A stretch of DNA of 64,000 nucleotides from Bacteroides salyersiae WAL 10018 = DSM 18765 = JCM 12988 (GCF_000381365.1 NZ_KB905466.1:2485029-2549028), one strand, 5' to 3'; positions 1 through 8,950 are shown, numbered from the stretch's first letter. Numbers and translations are program-made. Notes: generated by a model from the letters alone, not told the origin.

Positions 1-2
1 AA

Positions 3-500
3 GGGGAAACACGTAAGCGTTACTATTTTTATGATATGGATTATGATCCGGATCAGATTTATCCTTATGACTCATGGATTGAGGGTATTGGGAGTGAGCA
101 GGAGTTAATGAGACCTTTTTCGCCATTAAGGACATGTATGGGTTGTCATTTACGGGTGAAATGTGTACATCAGGGTGATAAAGTGATTTATCGGGAGGAT
201 ACAGATAGTCCATGCAGTTGTGAACAAGGTCAATCTGTTCGAGATAATGATGCGGACAAAGAATTTCGGATTCTCAAAAATCTGATCGAGAATAATTTGC
301 TTTCCATTGAACTGAAAGATGCAAAATTCAATAAGATGCAAATCTATTCGTGGGATGGAAAAATCTTGGTAACTAAAGATATTCATATAAATAATGGTAC
401 ATTGGATGTACCTCTTATGAAGCTGCAAGCTGGTAATTATATTCTGATTCTTTCTTGCGAAGATGGCAACAGGGAATCGACTCATATTATCATTCTATAA
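3..500 (+). CDS. C-terminal part of an unknown protein with a beta-rich tail
   Basis: The frame is open from the left edge; the first internal ATG is at 36, but coding continues upstream of it (GETRKRYYFYD...), so this is probably the end of a longer gene. The visible part has an acidic, aromatic start, a Cys-rich stretch (CMGCH...KC...CSC, about residues 34-62 from the ATG) and a C-terminal beta-rich segment ending LQAGNYILILSCEDG. That segment resembles the DUF3244 or sorting-domain-like tails of many secreted Bacteroides proteins. I cannot name a function. The Cys residues could bind metal or form disulfides. A strong bidirectional terminator follows directly after the stop codon. Confidence 0.55.
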   Translation, partial: GETRKRYYFYDMDYDPDQIYPYDSWIEGIGSEQELMRPFSPLRTCMGCHLRVKCVHQGDKVIYREDTDSPCSCEQGQSVRDNDADKEFRILKNLIENNLLSIELKDAKFNKMQIYSWDGKILVTKDIHINNGTLDVPLMKLQAGNYILILSCEDGNRESTHIIIL

Positions 501-504
501 ATTG

Positions 505-542
505 AAAAAAGGAGTAATCAAGCGCTTGTTTACTCCTTTTTT
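505..542. terminator. Bidirectional intrinsic terminator
   Basis: The inverted repeat has 13-bp arms (505-517 and 530-542) with A-run and T-run ends, so it can end transcription on both strands. It separates the plus-strand fragment from the minus-strand leuS-yitT unit, which converge here. Confidence 0.85.
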
Positions 543-571
543 ATATACCCTGTACTCCTCTTTGCGAAGAA

Positions 572-1468
572 TTATTTCACCCTCAGCCTGTCGAAACCTT
601 CTCCGTATACTCCGATTACCGAGCTTTGAGAGATGAACGCATTCGGATCGATATCTTTCACCAATCGGAATATCTCTACCGATTGGCGCTTATAGGCAAG
701 CACTACGAGTACTTTTACATTGTGCTTGCTATACCATCCCACGCCATCAAGTACAGTCACTCCGCGATGCGTCTCTTTGGTGATGCGATCGGCAATCTTT
801 TCATACTCTTTGGAAAAGATGAAGAACTGTACGGACTGGCGGGCGCTGTTTACGATATAATCCAGTACGAAGCCGATGATAAGCAGGGTTACAAAACCGA
901 ATATTACCCTTCGCCAGTCGTTGAAGATGAAATAGCAGGAGCTGATAATGACGACGTCGCATATCATAATCATGCGTCCTAAAGTGACATCTTTATATTT
1001 ATTGACAATGGCGGCAATGATATCCGTGCCGCCGGTGCTTCCGTTGCAGTTGAACACTACGCCTAAACCTATACCACACATGGCAGCTCCTATCAGACAA
1101 GCCATGAAGTCCTGTCCTTCACCCAATACTTTGGGAGGAACACCGTCTGCTCCGTTCACCACCAATTGCAGAAACCACAAAAGGAAAGTGAGCATGAAAA
1201 TGGCATACGTGGTCTTGATGCTGAATTTCGGGCCAAGTATTTTGATGGCAAATGTCATCAGTACGGCATTGATGATGAAATATGACCACTGAATGGGAAA
1301 TCCGGTGGCATAATAGATAATGGCACCAATACCTGTCGTTCCTCCGGTAGTAATCTGATACGGGATCAGAAAAGCAGCCCAACCGAGAGCATAACTGAAT
1401 AATCCGAGCGTGATGAAGATATAATCCCGGGCTTCCCGCATCACTTCAGCTTTTGTAGGTTTATGCAT
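572..1468 (-). CDS. YitT family membrane protein (DUF2179 C-terminal domain)
   Basis: This 298-residue protein has five to six hydrophobic helices in the first ~210 residues (for example FITLGLFSYALGWAAFLIP). They contain the family's Gly/Thr-rich loops TTGGTTGIGAIIYY and NCNGSTGGTDIIA. A soluble C-terminal DUF2179 domain follows from about residue 220 (VTVLDGVGWYS...VLVVLAYKRQ). The family is a widespread inner-membrane group with no settled biochemical role. The gene starts 12 nt after the leuS stop and is probably co-transcribed with leuS. Length and architecture are normal for the family. Confidence 0.85.
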   Translation of the reverse strand: MHKPTKAEVMREARDYIFITLGLFSYALGWAAFLIPYQITTGGTTGIGAIIYYATGFPIQWSYFIINAVLMTFAIKILGPKFSIKTTYAIFMLTFLLWFLQLVVNGADGVPPKVLGEGQDFMACLIGAAMCGIGLGVVFNCNGSTGGTDIIAAIVNKYKDVTLGRMIMICDVVIISSCYFIFNDWRRVIFGFVTLLIIGFVLDYIVNSARQSVQFFIFSKEYEKIADRITKETHRGVTVLDGVGWYSKHNVKVLVVLAYKRQSVEIFRLVKDIDPNAFISQSSVIGVYGEGFDRLRVK

Positions 1469-1480
1469 ACAGATTCTATT

Positions 1481-4312
1481 TTAAATCACAACGTTTACGA
1501 TCTTTTTCGGTACTACGATCACCTTTTTCGGTGTTTTGCCTTCCGTCCATTTCTGAGAGCGTTCGTCGGCCAATACGGCAGCCTGAATGGCATCGCTGGC
1601 GGCATCAGCCGGGAATTCCATGTTGAAACGGGCTTTACCGTTGAAAGAGATGGTATAATTTATCACGTCCTCTTTCAGGTATTCTTCATTGAAAGCGGGC
1701 CATTGCGCATCACAAACGGAAGTGGTGTGTCCCAATGTATCCCATAGCTCTTCGCATACGTGTGGTGCAAAAGGTGCAAGAGTGATAATCAGTGGTTCCA
1801 ATATTTCTTTCTTGCTGCATTTCAATGTGGAAAGCTCGTTGACGCAAATCATGAATGCACTGACTGAAGTGTTGTAGGAGAACTGTTCGATGTCTCCGGT
1901 CACTTTCTTGATCAGTTTGTGCAGGGATTTCAATTCGTCTTTTGTAGCCGGTTCGTCCGTTACGGTATATTCTCCGTTACGATTGTAGAACAGTGACCAG
2001 AATTTACGGATAAAGCGGTGTACACCGTCGATACCGTTTGTATCCCAAGGTTTGGCCTGCTCTACCGGGCCGAGGAACATTTCATACATACGAAGGGTGT
2101 CGGCACCGTATTTTTCAACGATCATATCCGGATTGACAACATTGAACATCGATTTACTCATCTTTTCTACTGCCCAGCCGCAGATGTATTTGCCGTCTTC
2201 AAGAATAAATTCTGCTGTCTCGTATTCGGGACGCCAGGCTTTGAAGGCTTCTAAATCCAAAATATCATTCGATACGATGTTCACATCTACGTGGATGGGA
2301 GTAGTATCGTATTGATCTTTCAGATTCAAGGATACGAACGTATTGGTATTCTTGATGCGGTATACGAAATTACTACGTCCCTGTATCATTCCCTGGTTGA
2401 CGAGCTTCTGGAACGGTTCTTCCGTGATGGAAACACCCATATCATACAAGAACTTGTTCCAGAAACGGGAATAAATAAGGTGGCCAGTAGCATGTTCGGT
2501 ACCGCCGACGTAAAGGTCGACGCTCTGCCAATACCGGTCGATAGCCGGGTCTACAAGTGCCTGGTTGTTATGTGGGTCCATATAGCGCAGATAATAGGCT
2601 GATGAACCGGCAAATCCCGGCATTGTATTCAGTTCGAGCGGGAAGATGGTGACGTGGTCGATTTTCTCGTTTTCCACTACGCAATGATGGGTAGTATCCC
2701 ATGCCCATTTGGTGGCATGTCCTAATGGCGGCTCGCCTGTCTCGGTAGGCAGGAACTTGGCTACTTCGGGGAGCTCGAGCGGCAGATATGCTTCTTCAAT
2801 GGTACAAGGCATACCGTCTTTATAGTAAACCGGGAACGGTTCACCCCAGTAGCGCTGGCGGGAGAAGATGGCATCACGAAGACGGAAGTTTACTTTTACA
2901 CGTCCCAACCCGGTGGTTTTGATGTATTCCTTTGTTTTGGCTATGGCTTCTTTTACTGTCAAACCGTTTAATACCAATCCGCCTTCGGGAGTGCCCGGAC
3001 GGGGAGAGTTCATCATGATACCCTCTTTGGCATCGAAACTCTCTTCACTGATATCGCATCCTTCGATCAACGGACGGATTTCAAGGCCGAAATGTTTGGC
3101 AAAAGCATAGTCGCGGCTGTCATGCGCAGGTACGGCCATGATGGCCCCCGTACCATAACCGGCCAGTACATAGTCGCTGATCCATACGGGAATAGCTTCA
3201 TTGGTGAGCGGATTAATGGCATAACTTCCCGAGAATACACCGCTTACGCTACGGTCGGCGATACGTTCGCGTTCTGTACGTTTCTTGGTGCGTTCCAGAT
3301 AAGCGTCTACTTCTGCCTGTTGTGCAGGAGTGGTCAGTTGCGCTACTAATTCGCTTTCCGGTGCAAGCACCATGAAGGTTACCCCGAACACTGTGTCGGC
3401 ACGGGTAGTGAATATGGTGAATTCAATATCGGAATCTTTTACTTTGAACTGCATTTCCGCACCTTCCGAACGGCCGATCCAGTTACGTTGGGTCTCTTTC
3501 AGAGATTCTGTCCATTCTACGGTGTCCAGTCCGTCAAGCAGACGTTGTGCATAAGCAGATACACGCAGGCACCATTGACGCATTACTTTCTGAATGACCG
3601 GGTAACCGCCACGTTCGGAAACGCCGTCCACTACTTCATCATTGGCAAGCACGGTTCCTAAATCCGGACACCAGTTTACCATTGTATTGCCAAGATAAGC
3701 GATGCGGTAGTTCATCAGGATTTCCTGCTGTTCCTTTTCGCTTTTTGCTTTCCACTCATCGGCTGTAAAGCTGAGTTCTTCGCCGCAGGCAACATTCATA
3801 CCTTCCGTACCGGTGGTTTCGAAAGCGCTGATCAGTTCTTCGATCGGACGGGCTTGTTGTTCGTCGTTACAGTAATAGCTGTTGAACATCTTAATGAATG
3901 CCCACTGCGTCCAATGATAATATTCCGGGTCACAAGTACGTATTTCGCGGCTCCAGTCGAAAGAGAATCCTATTTTATCAAGCTGTTCACGATAGCGTTC
4001 GATATTCTTAACGGTGGTAATCGCAGGGTGCTGTCCGGTTTGGATGGCATATTGTTCGGCAGGAAGCCCGTATGCATCATATCCCATCGGATTCAGTACA
4101 TTGAAACCTTGCAGTCGTTTGTAGCGGGCATAAATGTCCGAAGCAATGTATCCTAACGGATGTCCTACGTGCAGGCCTGCTCCCGACGGGTAGGGGAACA
4201 TGTTGAGTACATAGAATTTTTGTTTCGATTCATCTTCTTTCACTTGGTAGGTTTTATGGTCTACCCACTGCTTTTGCCACTTCTTTTCAATATCCCTGAA
4301 ATTATATTCCAT
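1481..4312 (-). CDS. leuS: Leucine--tRNA ligase
   Basis: This is a 943-residue class Ia aminoacyl-tRNA synthetase that charges tRNA-Leu in the cytoplasm. The HIGH-type motif appears as HVGH in [14 protein letters not shown] near residue 48. A CP1 editing domain lies in the middle ([18 protein letters not shown] and [19 protein letters not shown], the latter a typical editing-site sequence). The KMSKS loop appears as EKMSKSMFN near residue 718, followed by the anticodon-binding helical domain and a C-terminal tail. The length is somewhat above the ~860 residues of E. coli LeuRS, as is usual in Bacteroidetes. It is the first gene of a two-gene unit with the YitT protein. A candidate promoter lies at 4368-4401. 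Confidence 0.97.
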   Translation of the reverse strand: MEYNFRDIEKKWQKQWVDHKTYQVKEDESKQKFYVLNMFPYPSGAGLHVGHPLGYIASDIYARYKRLQGFNVLNPMGYDAYGLPAEQYAIQTGQHPAITTVKNIERYREQLDKIGFSFDWSREIRTCDPEYYHWTQWAFIKMFNSYYCNDEQQARPIEELISAFETTGTEGMNVACGEELSFTADEWKAKSEKEQQEILMNYRIAYLGNTMVNWCPDLGTVLANDEVVDGVSERGGYPVIQKVMRQWCLRVSAYAQRLLDGLDTVEWTESLKETQRNWIGRSEGAEMQFKVKDSDIEFTIFTTRADTVFGVTFMVLAPESELVAQLTTPAQQAEVDAYLERTKKRTERERIADRSVSGVFSGSYAINPLTNEAIPVWISDYVLAGYGTGAIMAVPAHDSRDYAFAKHFGLEIRPLIEGCDISEESFDAKEGIMMNSPRPGTPEGGLVLNGLTVKEAIAKTKEYIKTTGLGRVKVNFRLRDAIFSRQRYWGEPFPVYYKDGMPCTIEEAYLPLELPEVAKFLPTETGEPPLGHATKWAWDTTHHCVVENEKIDHVTIFPLELNTMPGFAGSSAYYLRYMDPHNNQALVDPAIDRYWQSVDLYVGGTEHATGHLIYSRFWNKFLYDMGVSITEEPFQKLVNQGMIQGRSNFVYRIKNTNTFVSLNLKDQYDTTPIHVDVNIVSNDILDLEAFKAWRPEYETAEFILEDGKYICGWAVEKMSKSMFNVVNPDMIVEKYGADTLRMYEMFLGPVEQAKPWDTNGIDGVHRFIRKFWSLFYNRNGEYTVTDEPATKDELKSLHKLIKKVTGDIEQFSYNTSVSAFMICVNELSTLKCSKKEILEPLIITLAPFAPHVCEELWDTLGHTTSVCDAQWPAFNEEYLKEDVINYTISFNGKARFNMEFPADAASDAIQAAVLADERSQKWTEGKTPKKVIVVPKKIVNVVI

Positions 4313-4367
4313 AGCGATAATCCTTTTGTTTAGAGTGATTTATTATGTAATGTTATTAATTAGGGAA

Positions 4368-4405
4368 CAAATTTACGTGATTATTTTCAGATAACCACAA
4401 AGTTA
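4368..4405 (-). promoter_or_regulatory. Candidate leuS promoter
   Basis: Read on the minus strand, 4375-4368 is TAAATTTG, a full match to the Bacteroidetes -7 box TAnnTTTG. A TTTG lies 22 nt upstream at 4401-4398. The TTTG is also the end of a second possible -7 box, TAACTTTG (4405-4398). Either choice gives a leader of about 50-80 nt before the leuS ATG. Confidence 0.5.
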
Positions 4406-4476
4406 AGTGAAAATCAATGTGCAGTTGGTGTAGTTGGAGAGAGTGTAAATGAAAGGTAATGGTAACGTATGGGCAT

Positions 4477-4540
4477 AAAAAAAGGAGCAACGCCTTGCTC
4501 CAACCTTTGTTAACCTTAAATCTAATACTATGAAAAACAC
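4477..4540 (-). ncRNA. Putative small RNA, repeat family copy 1
   Basis: Read on the minus strand the element is a complete small transcription unit. It has TTTG (4575-4572), a 19-nt spacer, TATCTTTG (4552-4545), about 55 nt of conserved sequence, and then an 18-nt hairpin (4501-4484, GGAGCAA paired with TTGCTCC around a CG-rich loop) followed by seven U (4483-4477). Two further copies lie near 7.4 and 9.45 kb. No good start codon or ribosome site is visible in the predicted RNA. The start is placed about 5-7 nt after the -7 box and is approximate. Confidence 0.65.
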
Positions 4541-4680
4541 GTTGCAAAGATACGGACATTAGCGAAATCTGCAAATTATCCAAGCAAAAAAGTATGTTTT
4601 ATAACATCGTTTAAGAAAAGATATTCTCTTGTTAATACTTGGTAAGAATTATCGGGAGGTTTTTATCATTTGATAATAAA

Positions 4681-4863
4681 ACCTGAATGATTCATGATCA
4701 GTAGTATGTAGATCAGTAGTCAAGTAGTAAGTAGTCAAGTAGTTAAGGAAAATGCATCAGACAAGTCATTTCTACTTACTACTTATCTACTTACTACTTA
4801 TCTACTTACTACTTATCTACTTGACTACTTACTACTTGATTACTGATCATGAATCATTCAGGT
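4681..4863. repeat. Large palindrome with tandem 15-bp repeats
   Basis: Perfect 23-bp outer arms (4681-4703 and 4841-4863) enclose a second complementary pair made of AAGTAG/CTACTT-type units. Inside the right half, a 15-bp unit CTACTTACTACTTAT is repeated three times (4772-4816). The element lies between the divergent leuS and 4958 genes. It is not CRISPR-like: there are no spacers and the repeats are contiguous. Confidence 0.8.
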
Positions 4864-4906
4864 ACAATTGTATTTTTGTGTTTTATGTATTTTTTCTGTT
4901 ATTTCC

Positions 4907-4937
4907 TTTGTCCTTTCATTATTTCTATTTTACTTTG
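4907..4937 (+). promoter_or_regulatory. Promoter of the membrane protein/HTH/creD cassette
   Basis: TTTG at 4907-4910, a 19-nt spacer and TTACTTTG at 4930-4937 match the Bacteroidetes promoter at 11 of 12 defined positions. Transcription would begin near 4944, only about 14 nt before the ATG at 4958. This rules out the earlier in-frame ATG at 4868. Confidence 0.6.
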
Positions 4938-4957
4938 TGGCGCAAAGTACTTTTTAT

Positions 4958-5542
4958 ATGGATAAGAATAAGGCATTAGAATCGGTTAATGAGATAAAGG
5001 AGTTGATGGAGAAGTCCTCCAAGTTTGTATCTCTCAGTGGAATAACAGCTGTAATGGCAGGTGTATATTCATTTGTTGGCGCTTATGTAGTGGGCTGGGT
5101 TTTCAATTCAGAGGCTTCTTTGGCGGAGATGGTTGTTGTGGCTTCGCTGATACTGATGGCCTCGGTTATTACGGCTTGTGTGCTTTCCGTATATAAAGCG
5201 AAGAAGACCGGGACAAAGTTATTCAGTCGATTGACATACCGGACTGCCTGGAACTTTTCGCTTCCGTTACTTGTGGGTGGATTGTTCTGTATAGCCTTGC
5301 TTTTGCACGGGAATTATGGGGTGATTTCTTCAGTGATGCTGTTGTTTTACGGATTGTCTCTGGTGAATGTATCCAAGTTTACTTATTCCAATGTGGCATG
5401 GTTAGGATATGCATTTCTTGTTTTGGGTGTGATAGATTGTTTCTTTGAGGGACACGCACTGATGTTCTGGACCATCGGATTCGGAGGCTTTCATCTGTTG
5501 TATGGTATATTGTTTTATTTGCAGTATGAAAGGAGCAGATGA
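4958..5542 (+). CDS. Predicted inner-membrane protein of a creD cassette
   Basis: I place the start at the ATG at 4958 (MDKNKALESVNEIKEL), because the promoter lies just upstream and the frame before it encodes only hydrophobic run-in. The product is 194 residues with a short charged helix first and then about six hydrophobic helices (FVSLSGITAVMAGVYSFVGAYVVGW, MVVVASLILMASVITACVLSVY and others). I do not recognise a named domain. The stop at 5540 precedes the next gene by 3 nt, so it is translationally linked to a winged-helix regulator, followed by creD. It probably works with them in an envelope-related response, which is inference from context. Confidence 0.75.
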   Translation: MDKNKALESVNEIKELMEKSSKFVSLSGITAVMAGVYSFVGAYVVGWVFNSEASLAEMVVVASLILMASVITACVLSVYKAKKTGTKLFSRLTYRTAWNFSLPLLVGGLFCIALLLHGNYGVISSVMLLFYGLSLVNVSKFTYSNVAWLGYAFLVLGVIDCFFEGHALMFWTIGFGGFHLLYGILFYLQYERSR

Positions 5543-5545
5543 TTG

Positions 5546-5842
5546 ATGTTAGAAGGATTCCAAAATATAAATAAAGCTTTTGAAAGCAAGGTGCGGTTGG
5601 GGGTTATGGCGGTCTTGATGGTGAATGATGAGGCTGACTTCAATATGCTCAAAGAACTGCTTTCACTGACGGATGGTAATTTGGCGAGTCATACCCGCGC
5701 TTTGGAGGAACTCGGCTATATTATCTGCTCGAAAACTTTTGTAGGGCGAAAGACAAAAACTTCTTTCCGGGCGACACCTCAAGGGAGAACAGCTTTTAAA
5801 GAGCATATCGCGGCATTGGAGAGCCTGTTAAAATCTACTTAA
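5546..5842 (+). CDS. Winged-helix DNA-binding transcriptional regulator
   Basis: This small protein of about 98 residues fits the winged-helix HTH_34 type (MarR/ArsR-like fold). A recognition-helix region is visible at LLSLTDGNLASHTRALEELGYI, followed by a beta-wing KTFVGRKTKTSFRATPQG. I use the ATG at 5546; a TTG at 5543 is also in frame and directly follows the upstream stop. The near overlap suggests translational coupling with the membrane protein at 4958. It may repress its own cassette, but no clear operator was seen at the promoter. Confidence 0.8.
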   Translation: MLEGFQNINKAFESKVRLGVMAVLMVNDEADFNMLKELLSLTDGNLASHTRALEELGYIICSKTFVGRKTKTSFRATPQGRTAFKEHIAALESLLKST

Positions 5843-5923
5843 TACATTTTCTTTCACTTTGAGAAGGTAAACTATATAGAAAACTAAACCAGACTTAATT
5901 AATTTACTAAACACTATTCTACT

Positions 5924-7270
5924 ATGGACAATTTGAATGAGAATTTAAACGGAATGGAGAAGCCGGCAGGATGTTTTCATCGTTTCTCTAAAACAATCAA
6001 GGTGGTGGTTATTGCCGTATTGGTACTGCTGCTGTTGATACCGATGGTGATGATTGAGGATATGATCAGGGAGCGCGGACGGACACAAGTGGATGCCATC
6101 GAAGAAGTTAGCCAGAAATGGAGTCTTGCACAGACCATAACAGGTCCTTATATCAATTTGCAATATCCTGTGGTGTCGGTGGATAATGGAAAACAGAAGG
6201 TAAGTATCGGTAATGTACTGCTGTTTCCTGATGAATTGTTTATAGACGGACAGTTGCGTACGGAGATTTTAAAACGGGGTATTTATGAGGTAAACGTTTA
6301 TCAGTCGGAACTGGTTTTTAAAGGCTCATTCAGTCTGGAGGAGCTTAAGAAAAGCGGAGTGGATCTGGACGCGATGAGGTTTGATAGAGCTGCTATCTGT
6401 TTTAACTTGACGGATATGAGGGGAATCAACGAGCAAATCAGCATCATGTTGAATGATTCGGTCTATATGTTTGAACCCGGGATGGACGGACGGGGAATAA
6501 AAGGTACAGGAGTACATGCCGTTGCCGATCTTACTGCTTTGAAAGAGAATAAGAAGCTTCCGTATGAGATGAAAATTAAATTGAAAGGTTCGCAATCCAT
6601 TAATTTTAGTCCGCTTGGGAAAACGACTAAAGTGAATCTGAAAGCCAATTGGGGTACGCCGAGTTTTACCGGTAATTATTTGCCGGATAATCGGAATGTT
6701 ACTGAAAATGATTTCTCGGCACAATGGCAGGTTTTAAATCTGAACCGGAATTATTCGCAGGTGATAGTGGATTATCGGAATACGAGTGCACGGGATATTG
6801 ATGATTCTAATTTCGGAGTTAATCTGAAAGTACCCGTGGAACAGTATCAGCAGTCTACACGCACTGCTAAATATGCTATTCTTATTATATTGCTGACGTT
6901 TACAGTAATCTTTTTTACGGAAATAATGGAAAAGACACGCATTCATGCATTACAATACTTATTGGTGGGGTTAGCGCTGTGCCTGTTTTATAGTCTATTG
7001 CTTTCTTTGTCCGAACATGTAGGGTTCAATATCGCTTATCTGGTTTCGGCATTACTGACCATTGGTTTGGTGGGTGGCTATATGTTAGGCATTATCCGGA
7101 AAAAGAAGCCGGCCTTTATCATGTCGGGGTTGTTGAGTGTGTTGTATATCTATATATTCATTCTTATTCAGTTGGAAACTTTTGCTCTGCTTGCCGGTAG
7201 TTTGGGACTGTTTGTCATATTGGCAGCCGTAATGTATTTCTCTAAAAAGATTGATTGGTTTAATGAATAA
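5924..7270 (+). CDS. creD: CreD-like inner-membrane protein
   Basis: The 448-residue product has one N-terminal membrane segment (VVVIAVLVLLLLIPMVMI, residues ~26-43), then a periplasmic domain of about 270 residues containing GRTQVDAIEEVSQKWSLAQTITGPYI. A block of five to six helices closes the protein (residues ~320-445). This is the standard CreD architecture. In enterobacteria CreD belongs to the CreBC regulon and is linked to colicin E2 tolerance and beta-lactam or envelope responses. Here it follows a membrane protein and a winged-helix regulator rather than CreBC, 81 nt after the regulator. A terminator follows the stop. Confidence 0.88.
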   Translation: MDNLNENLNGMEKPAGCFHRFSKTIKVVVIAVLVLLLLIPMVMIEDMIRERGRTQVDAIEEVSQKWSLAQTITGPYINLQYPVVSVDNGKQKVSIGNVLLFPDELFIDGQLRTEILKRGIYEVNVYQSELVFKGSFSLEELKKSGVDLDAMRFDRAAICFNLTDMRGINEQISIMLNDSVYMFEPGMDGRGIKGTGVHAVADLTALKENKKLPYEMKIKLKGSQSINFSPLGKTTKVNLKANWGTPSFTGNYLPDNRNVTENDFSAQWQVLNLNRNYSQVIVDYRNTSARDIDDSNFGVNLKVPVEQYQQSTRTAKYAILIILLTFTVIFFTEIMEKTRIHALQYLLVGLALCLFYSLLLSLSEHVGFNIAYLVSALLTIGLVGGYMLGIIRKKKPAFIMSGLLSVLYIYIFILIQLETFALLAGSLGLFVILAAVMYFSKKIDWFNE

Positions 7271-7302
7271 CTAAACAGACTATTCTATATTTTTGATTTG
7301 GA

Positions 7303-7344
7303 TGCCTGAAGAGAAGCGTAAAAGCGACTTTTCAGGCATTTTTA
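7303..7344 (+). terminator. Intrinsic terminator after creD
   Basis: TGCCTGAA (7303-7310) pairs with TTCAGGCA (7331-7338) and is followed by a T-rich run. It lies 33 nt after the creD stop. Confidence 0.75.
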
Positions 7345-7393
7345 TTGCTCATATATCTGTATAGAAAAAAAGGAATAACTGGGGTATGGATAT

Positions 7394-7457
7394 AAAAAAA
7401 GGAGCAACGCCTTGCTCCAACCTTTGTTAACCTTAAATCTAATACTATGAAAAACAC
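7394..7457 (-). ncRNA. Putative small RNA, repeat family copy 2
   Basis: The organisation matches the copy near 4.5 kb. Minus-strand TTTG (7492-7489), a 19-nt spacer and TATCTTTG (7469-7462) precede a nearly identical body, an identical 18-nt hairpin (7418-7401) and seven U (7400-7394). It converges with creD. Sequence beyond the U-run differs from the other two copies, so the conserved unit ends at the terminator here. Confidence 0.65.
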
Positions 7458-7637
7458 ATTGCAAAGATACGGACATTAGCGAAATCTGCAAATTATCCAA
7501 GTAAAAAAGTATGTTTTATAACATCGTTTAAGAAAGTGTATTCTTCAATTAATACTTGATAAGAATTATAAGAGTACTTTGCTTCATTCATGATCTGAAA
7601 ATGCTTATAGGGCAAGAAAAGTAAATGAGAGGTTTAA

Positions 7638-7670
7638 ATGTTATCTCAACGTTATTTTTACGTTAACGCG
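7638..7670 (+). promoter_or_regulatory. Triple 11-bp direct repeat upstream of DUF3836 gene 1
   Basis: Three head-to-tail units with an exact 11-bp step: ATGTTATCTCA, ACGTTATTTTT and ACGTTAACGCG (consensus A-Y-GTTA-W plus 4 nt). The same structure occurs at 8951-8983 near the second DUF3836 gene. Seven-bp half-sites with 4-bp spacers are typical of OmpR/PhoB-class response regulators, so a binding site is likely; the regulator is unknown. Confidence 0.6.
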
Positions 7671-7688
7671 GCATATTTTAGCTCCATT

Positions 7689-7724
7689 GTTCGTTTCTGT
7701 ACGGACATCTGTCCGGAAACGAAC
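7689..7724. repeat. Nested inverted repeat
   Basis: Outer arms GTTCGTTTC (7689-7697) and GAAACGAAC (7716-7724) enclose an inner palindrome CGGACATCTGTCCG (7702-7715). It lies between the 11-bp repeats and the candidate promoter of the 7864 gene. It could be an operator or a DNA hairpin; no function is evident. Confidence 0.5.
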
Positions 7725-7742
7725 GTATTCTTAAAATAAATA

Positions 7743-7772
7743 TTTGCTGATAATCAGTTGTTTATGATTTTG
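7743..7772 (+). promoter_or_regulatory. Candidate promoter of DUF3836 gene 1
   Basis: TTTG (7743-7746), an 18-nt spacer and TGATTTTG (7765-7772) match the Bacteroidetes promoter at all but one defined position. This would give a leader of about 85 nt that contains a GC-rich CCTCCGCCGATAGTCGGAGG hairpin before the ATG at 7864. Confidence 0.45.
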
Positions 7773-7863
7773 GCACAGCTCTTGACTATATAAAAGCGAA
7801 GGCGGTTGATAAAACCCTCCGCCGATAGTCGGAGGAAATAATAACAATAAAAAAATAACGATT

Positions 7864-8283
7864 ATGAAGACAAATGTATTTTTCAAAGCAGTGGTAATGG
7901 TAGCAGTGGTAATGGCAAGTGTAATGAGTGCAAATGCAGGTAATCCCACCAATTATGTGAAGAATGATGAGATGAACGGTGAGCAGTTGGTAGCTAAAAC
8001 GATCTATCGTAATGAAGACGGTCATCTGTTCCGCCACCTCCGCTACACGTATACTTATGATTCCGAGAACCGGGTGGTCTGTAAGGAAGCTGCCAAGTGG
8101 GACAGTGTAAAAGCATGCTGGACTCCTTATTTCAAACTTGACGTATCCTATCATTCCGATGCCGTAGAAATGAATTATGCTCTCTGGAATACAAAGAGCA
8201 ATTCTTTCGATAAGAATATGGAAAAGAGCACTTATGATTTGAACAACGATGGTATGGTCCGTCTTCTGGCAAGTGCGAAATAA
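7864..8283 (+). CDS. DUF3836 family secreted protein 1
   Basis: The 139-residue protein has a clear signal peptide (MKTNVFFKAVVMVAVVMASVMSANAG). The mature part has the DUF3836 pattern: GEQLVAKTIYRNEDGHLFRHLRYTYTYD, then VVCKEAAKWD, then a Y-rich C-terminal half. Small secreted or periplasmic DUF3836 proteins are common in Bacteroides and have no assigned function. The neighbouring convergent gene (8380-8871) is a diverged paralogue, and both share an upstream triple 11-bp repeat, which suggests joint control. A terminator follows. Confidence 0.85.
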   Translation: MKTNVFFKAVVMVAVVMASVMSANAGNPTNYVKNDEMNGEQLVAKTIYRNEDGHLFRHLRYTYTYDSENRVVCKEAAKWDSVKACWTPYFKLDVSYHSDAVEMNYALWNTKSNSFDKNMEKSTYDLNNDGMVRLLASAK

Positions 8284-8308
8284 GAGAATACGAAACGGGT
8301 ACATATGT

Positions 8309-8350
8309 AATACGGCTGCGAGGGGCAAACCTTTCGCAGCCGTATTTTTT
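8309..8350. terminator. Terminator between convergent DUF3836 genes
   Basis: A 13-bp perfect stem (8309-8321 with 8334-8346) is followed by a T-run on the plus strand and preceded by a short A-run equivalent for the minus strand. It ends the gene at 7864-8283 and may also stop the opposite gene. Confidence 0.8.
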
Positions 8351-8379
8351 GTTAGAGTTTTTATAGAGAGAGAATTTAT

Positions 8380-8871
8380 TTATTTGTCGGCCATCAGGGC
8401 GTTGTCTCCATAAAGGATGGCGTGTTCTTTTGCTAAATTCCAGTTATTTTCTTTCTTGTTCCATTCGTAGCTCAGATAATTAAAGCCTTGTCCGGCATTC
8501 GTAGTCTGATACACGGCTTTGGCTCTGGAATCGGAGTATGCCCCTGTTTTGTTATCCCATGCGGTGTATTCGATGCTTGTTTCCTGCGCATTGTACGTAA
8601 TATTCAGGCAATATTGCTTTTCGAAAACTTTTGTGATCTCATTCCATTTCAGAACCTCTTTCTGTGATACGTTTCCTTTATCGTCATAGGTATAGTTGTA
8701 CTTCAGATGTTGTTGGAGATACTTTCCGTTTTTCACTGTATATACGGTCTGACTTTCTACTTTTTCTCCGTCTGTAGTGGTGTTATAAGCAAACTGGGTA
8801 AGATTTCCGTTACTGAATGCATTGAATACGGATGTCATTGCGATTACTACTGATACTACTAAAGTTTTCAT
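8380..8871 (-). CDS. DUF3836 family secreted protein 2
   Basis: I start at the ATG at 8871 (MKTLVVSVVIAMTSVFNAFSNG, a good signal peptide). An earlier in-frame ATG at 8925 would lie upstream of the predicted transcription start and would add a charged, non-signal extension. The product is about 163 residues. It shares the DUF3836 layout with its neighbour: GEKVESQTVYTVKNGKYLQQHLKYNYTYDDKGNV, QKEVLKWNE, and a longer Y/W-rich C-terminus. Its function is unknown. A -7 box lies at 8930-8923, with the triple 11-bp repeat immediately upstream at 8951-8983. Confidence 0.82.
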   Translation of the reverse strand: MKTLVVSVVIAMTSVFNAFSNGNLTQFAYNTTTDGEKVESQTVYTVKNGKYLQQHLKYNYTYDDKGNVSQKEVLKWNEITKVFEKQYCLNITYNAQETSIEYTAWDNKTGAYSDSRAKAVYQTTNAGQGFNYLSYEWNKKENNWNLAKEHAILYGDNALMADK

Positions 8872-8922
8872 ATGGCTCTTGTTTTTATGGTTTATATTCG
8901 ATTCTTGTTTCTTTCGATGTTG

Positions 8923-8930
8923 CAAAGATA
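8923..8930 (-). promoter_or_regulatory. -7 box of DUF3836 gene 2
   Basis: Minus-strand TATCTTTG is a full match to TAnnTTTG. No TTTG lies at the usual upstream distance; that position is close to the triple repeat at 8951-8983. This fits an activator-dependent promoter. Confidence 0.55.
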
Positions 8931-8950
8931 GGGTGGCTCCGGATCATAGT

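Noticed and set aside
4356..4583. Short minus-strand frame running through sRNA copy 1 that resembles a frame through copy 3
   Set aside because: The similarity is due to the repeated non-coding element; the only ATG lies upstream of the predicted transcript start and the frame reads through the terminator.
4772..4816. Possible CRISPR-like array (three 15-bp repeats)
   Set aside because: Repeats are contiguous without spacers and form one arm of a palindrome; no cas genes are present.
4868..4957. N-terminal extension of the 4958 membrane protein to an ATG at 4868
   Set aside because: A consensus promoter lies at 4907-4937, downstream of that ATG, so the extension would not be transcribed from it.
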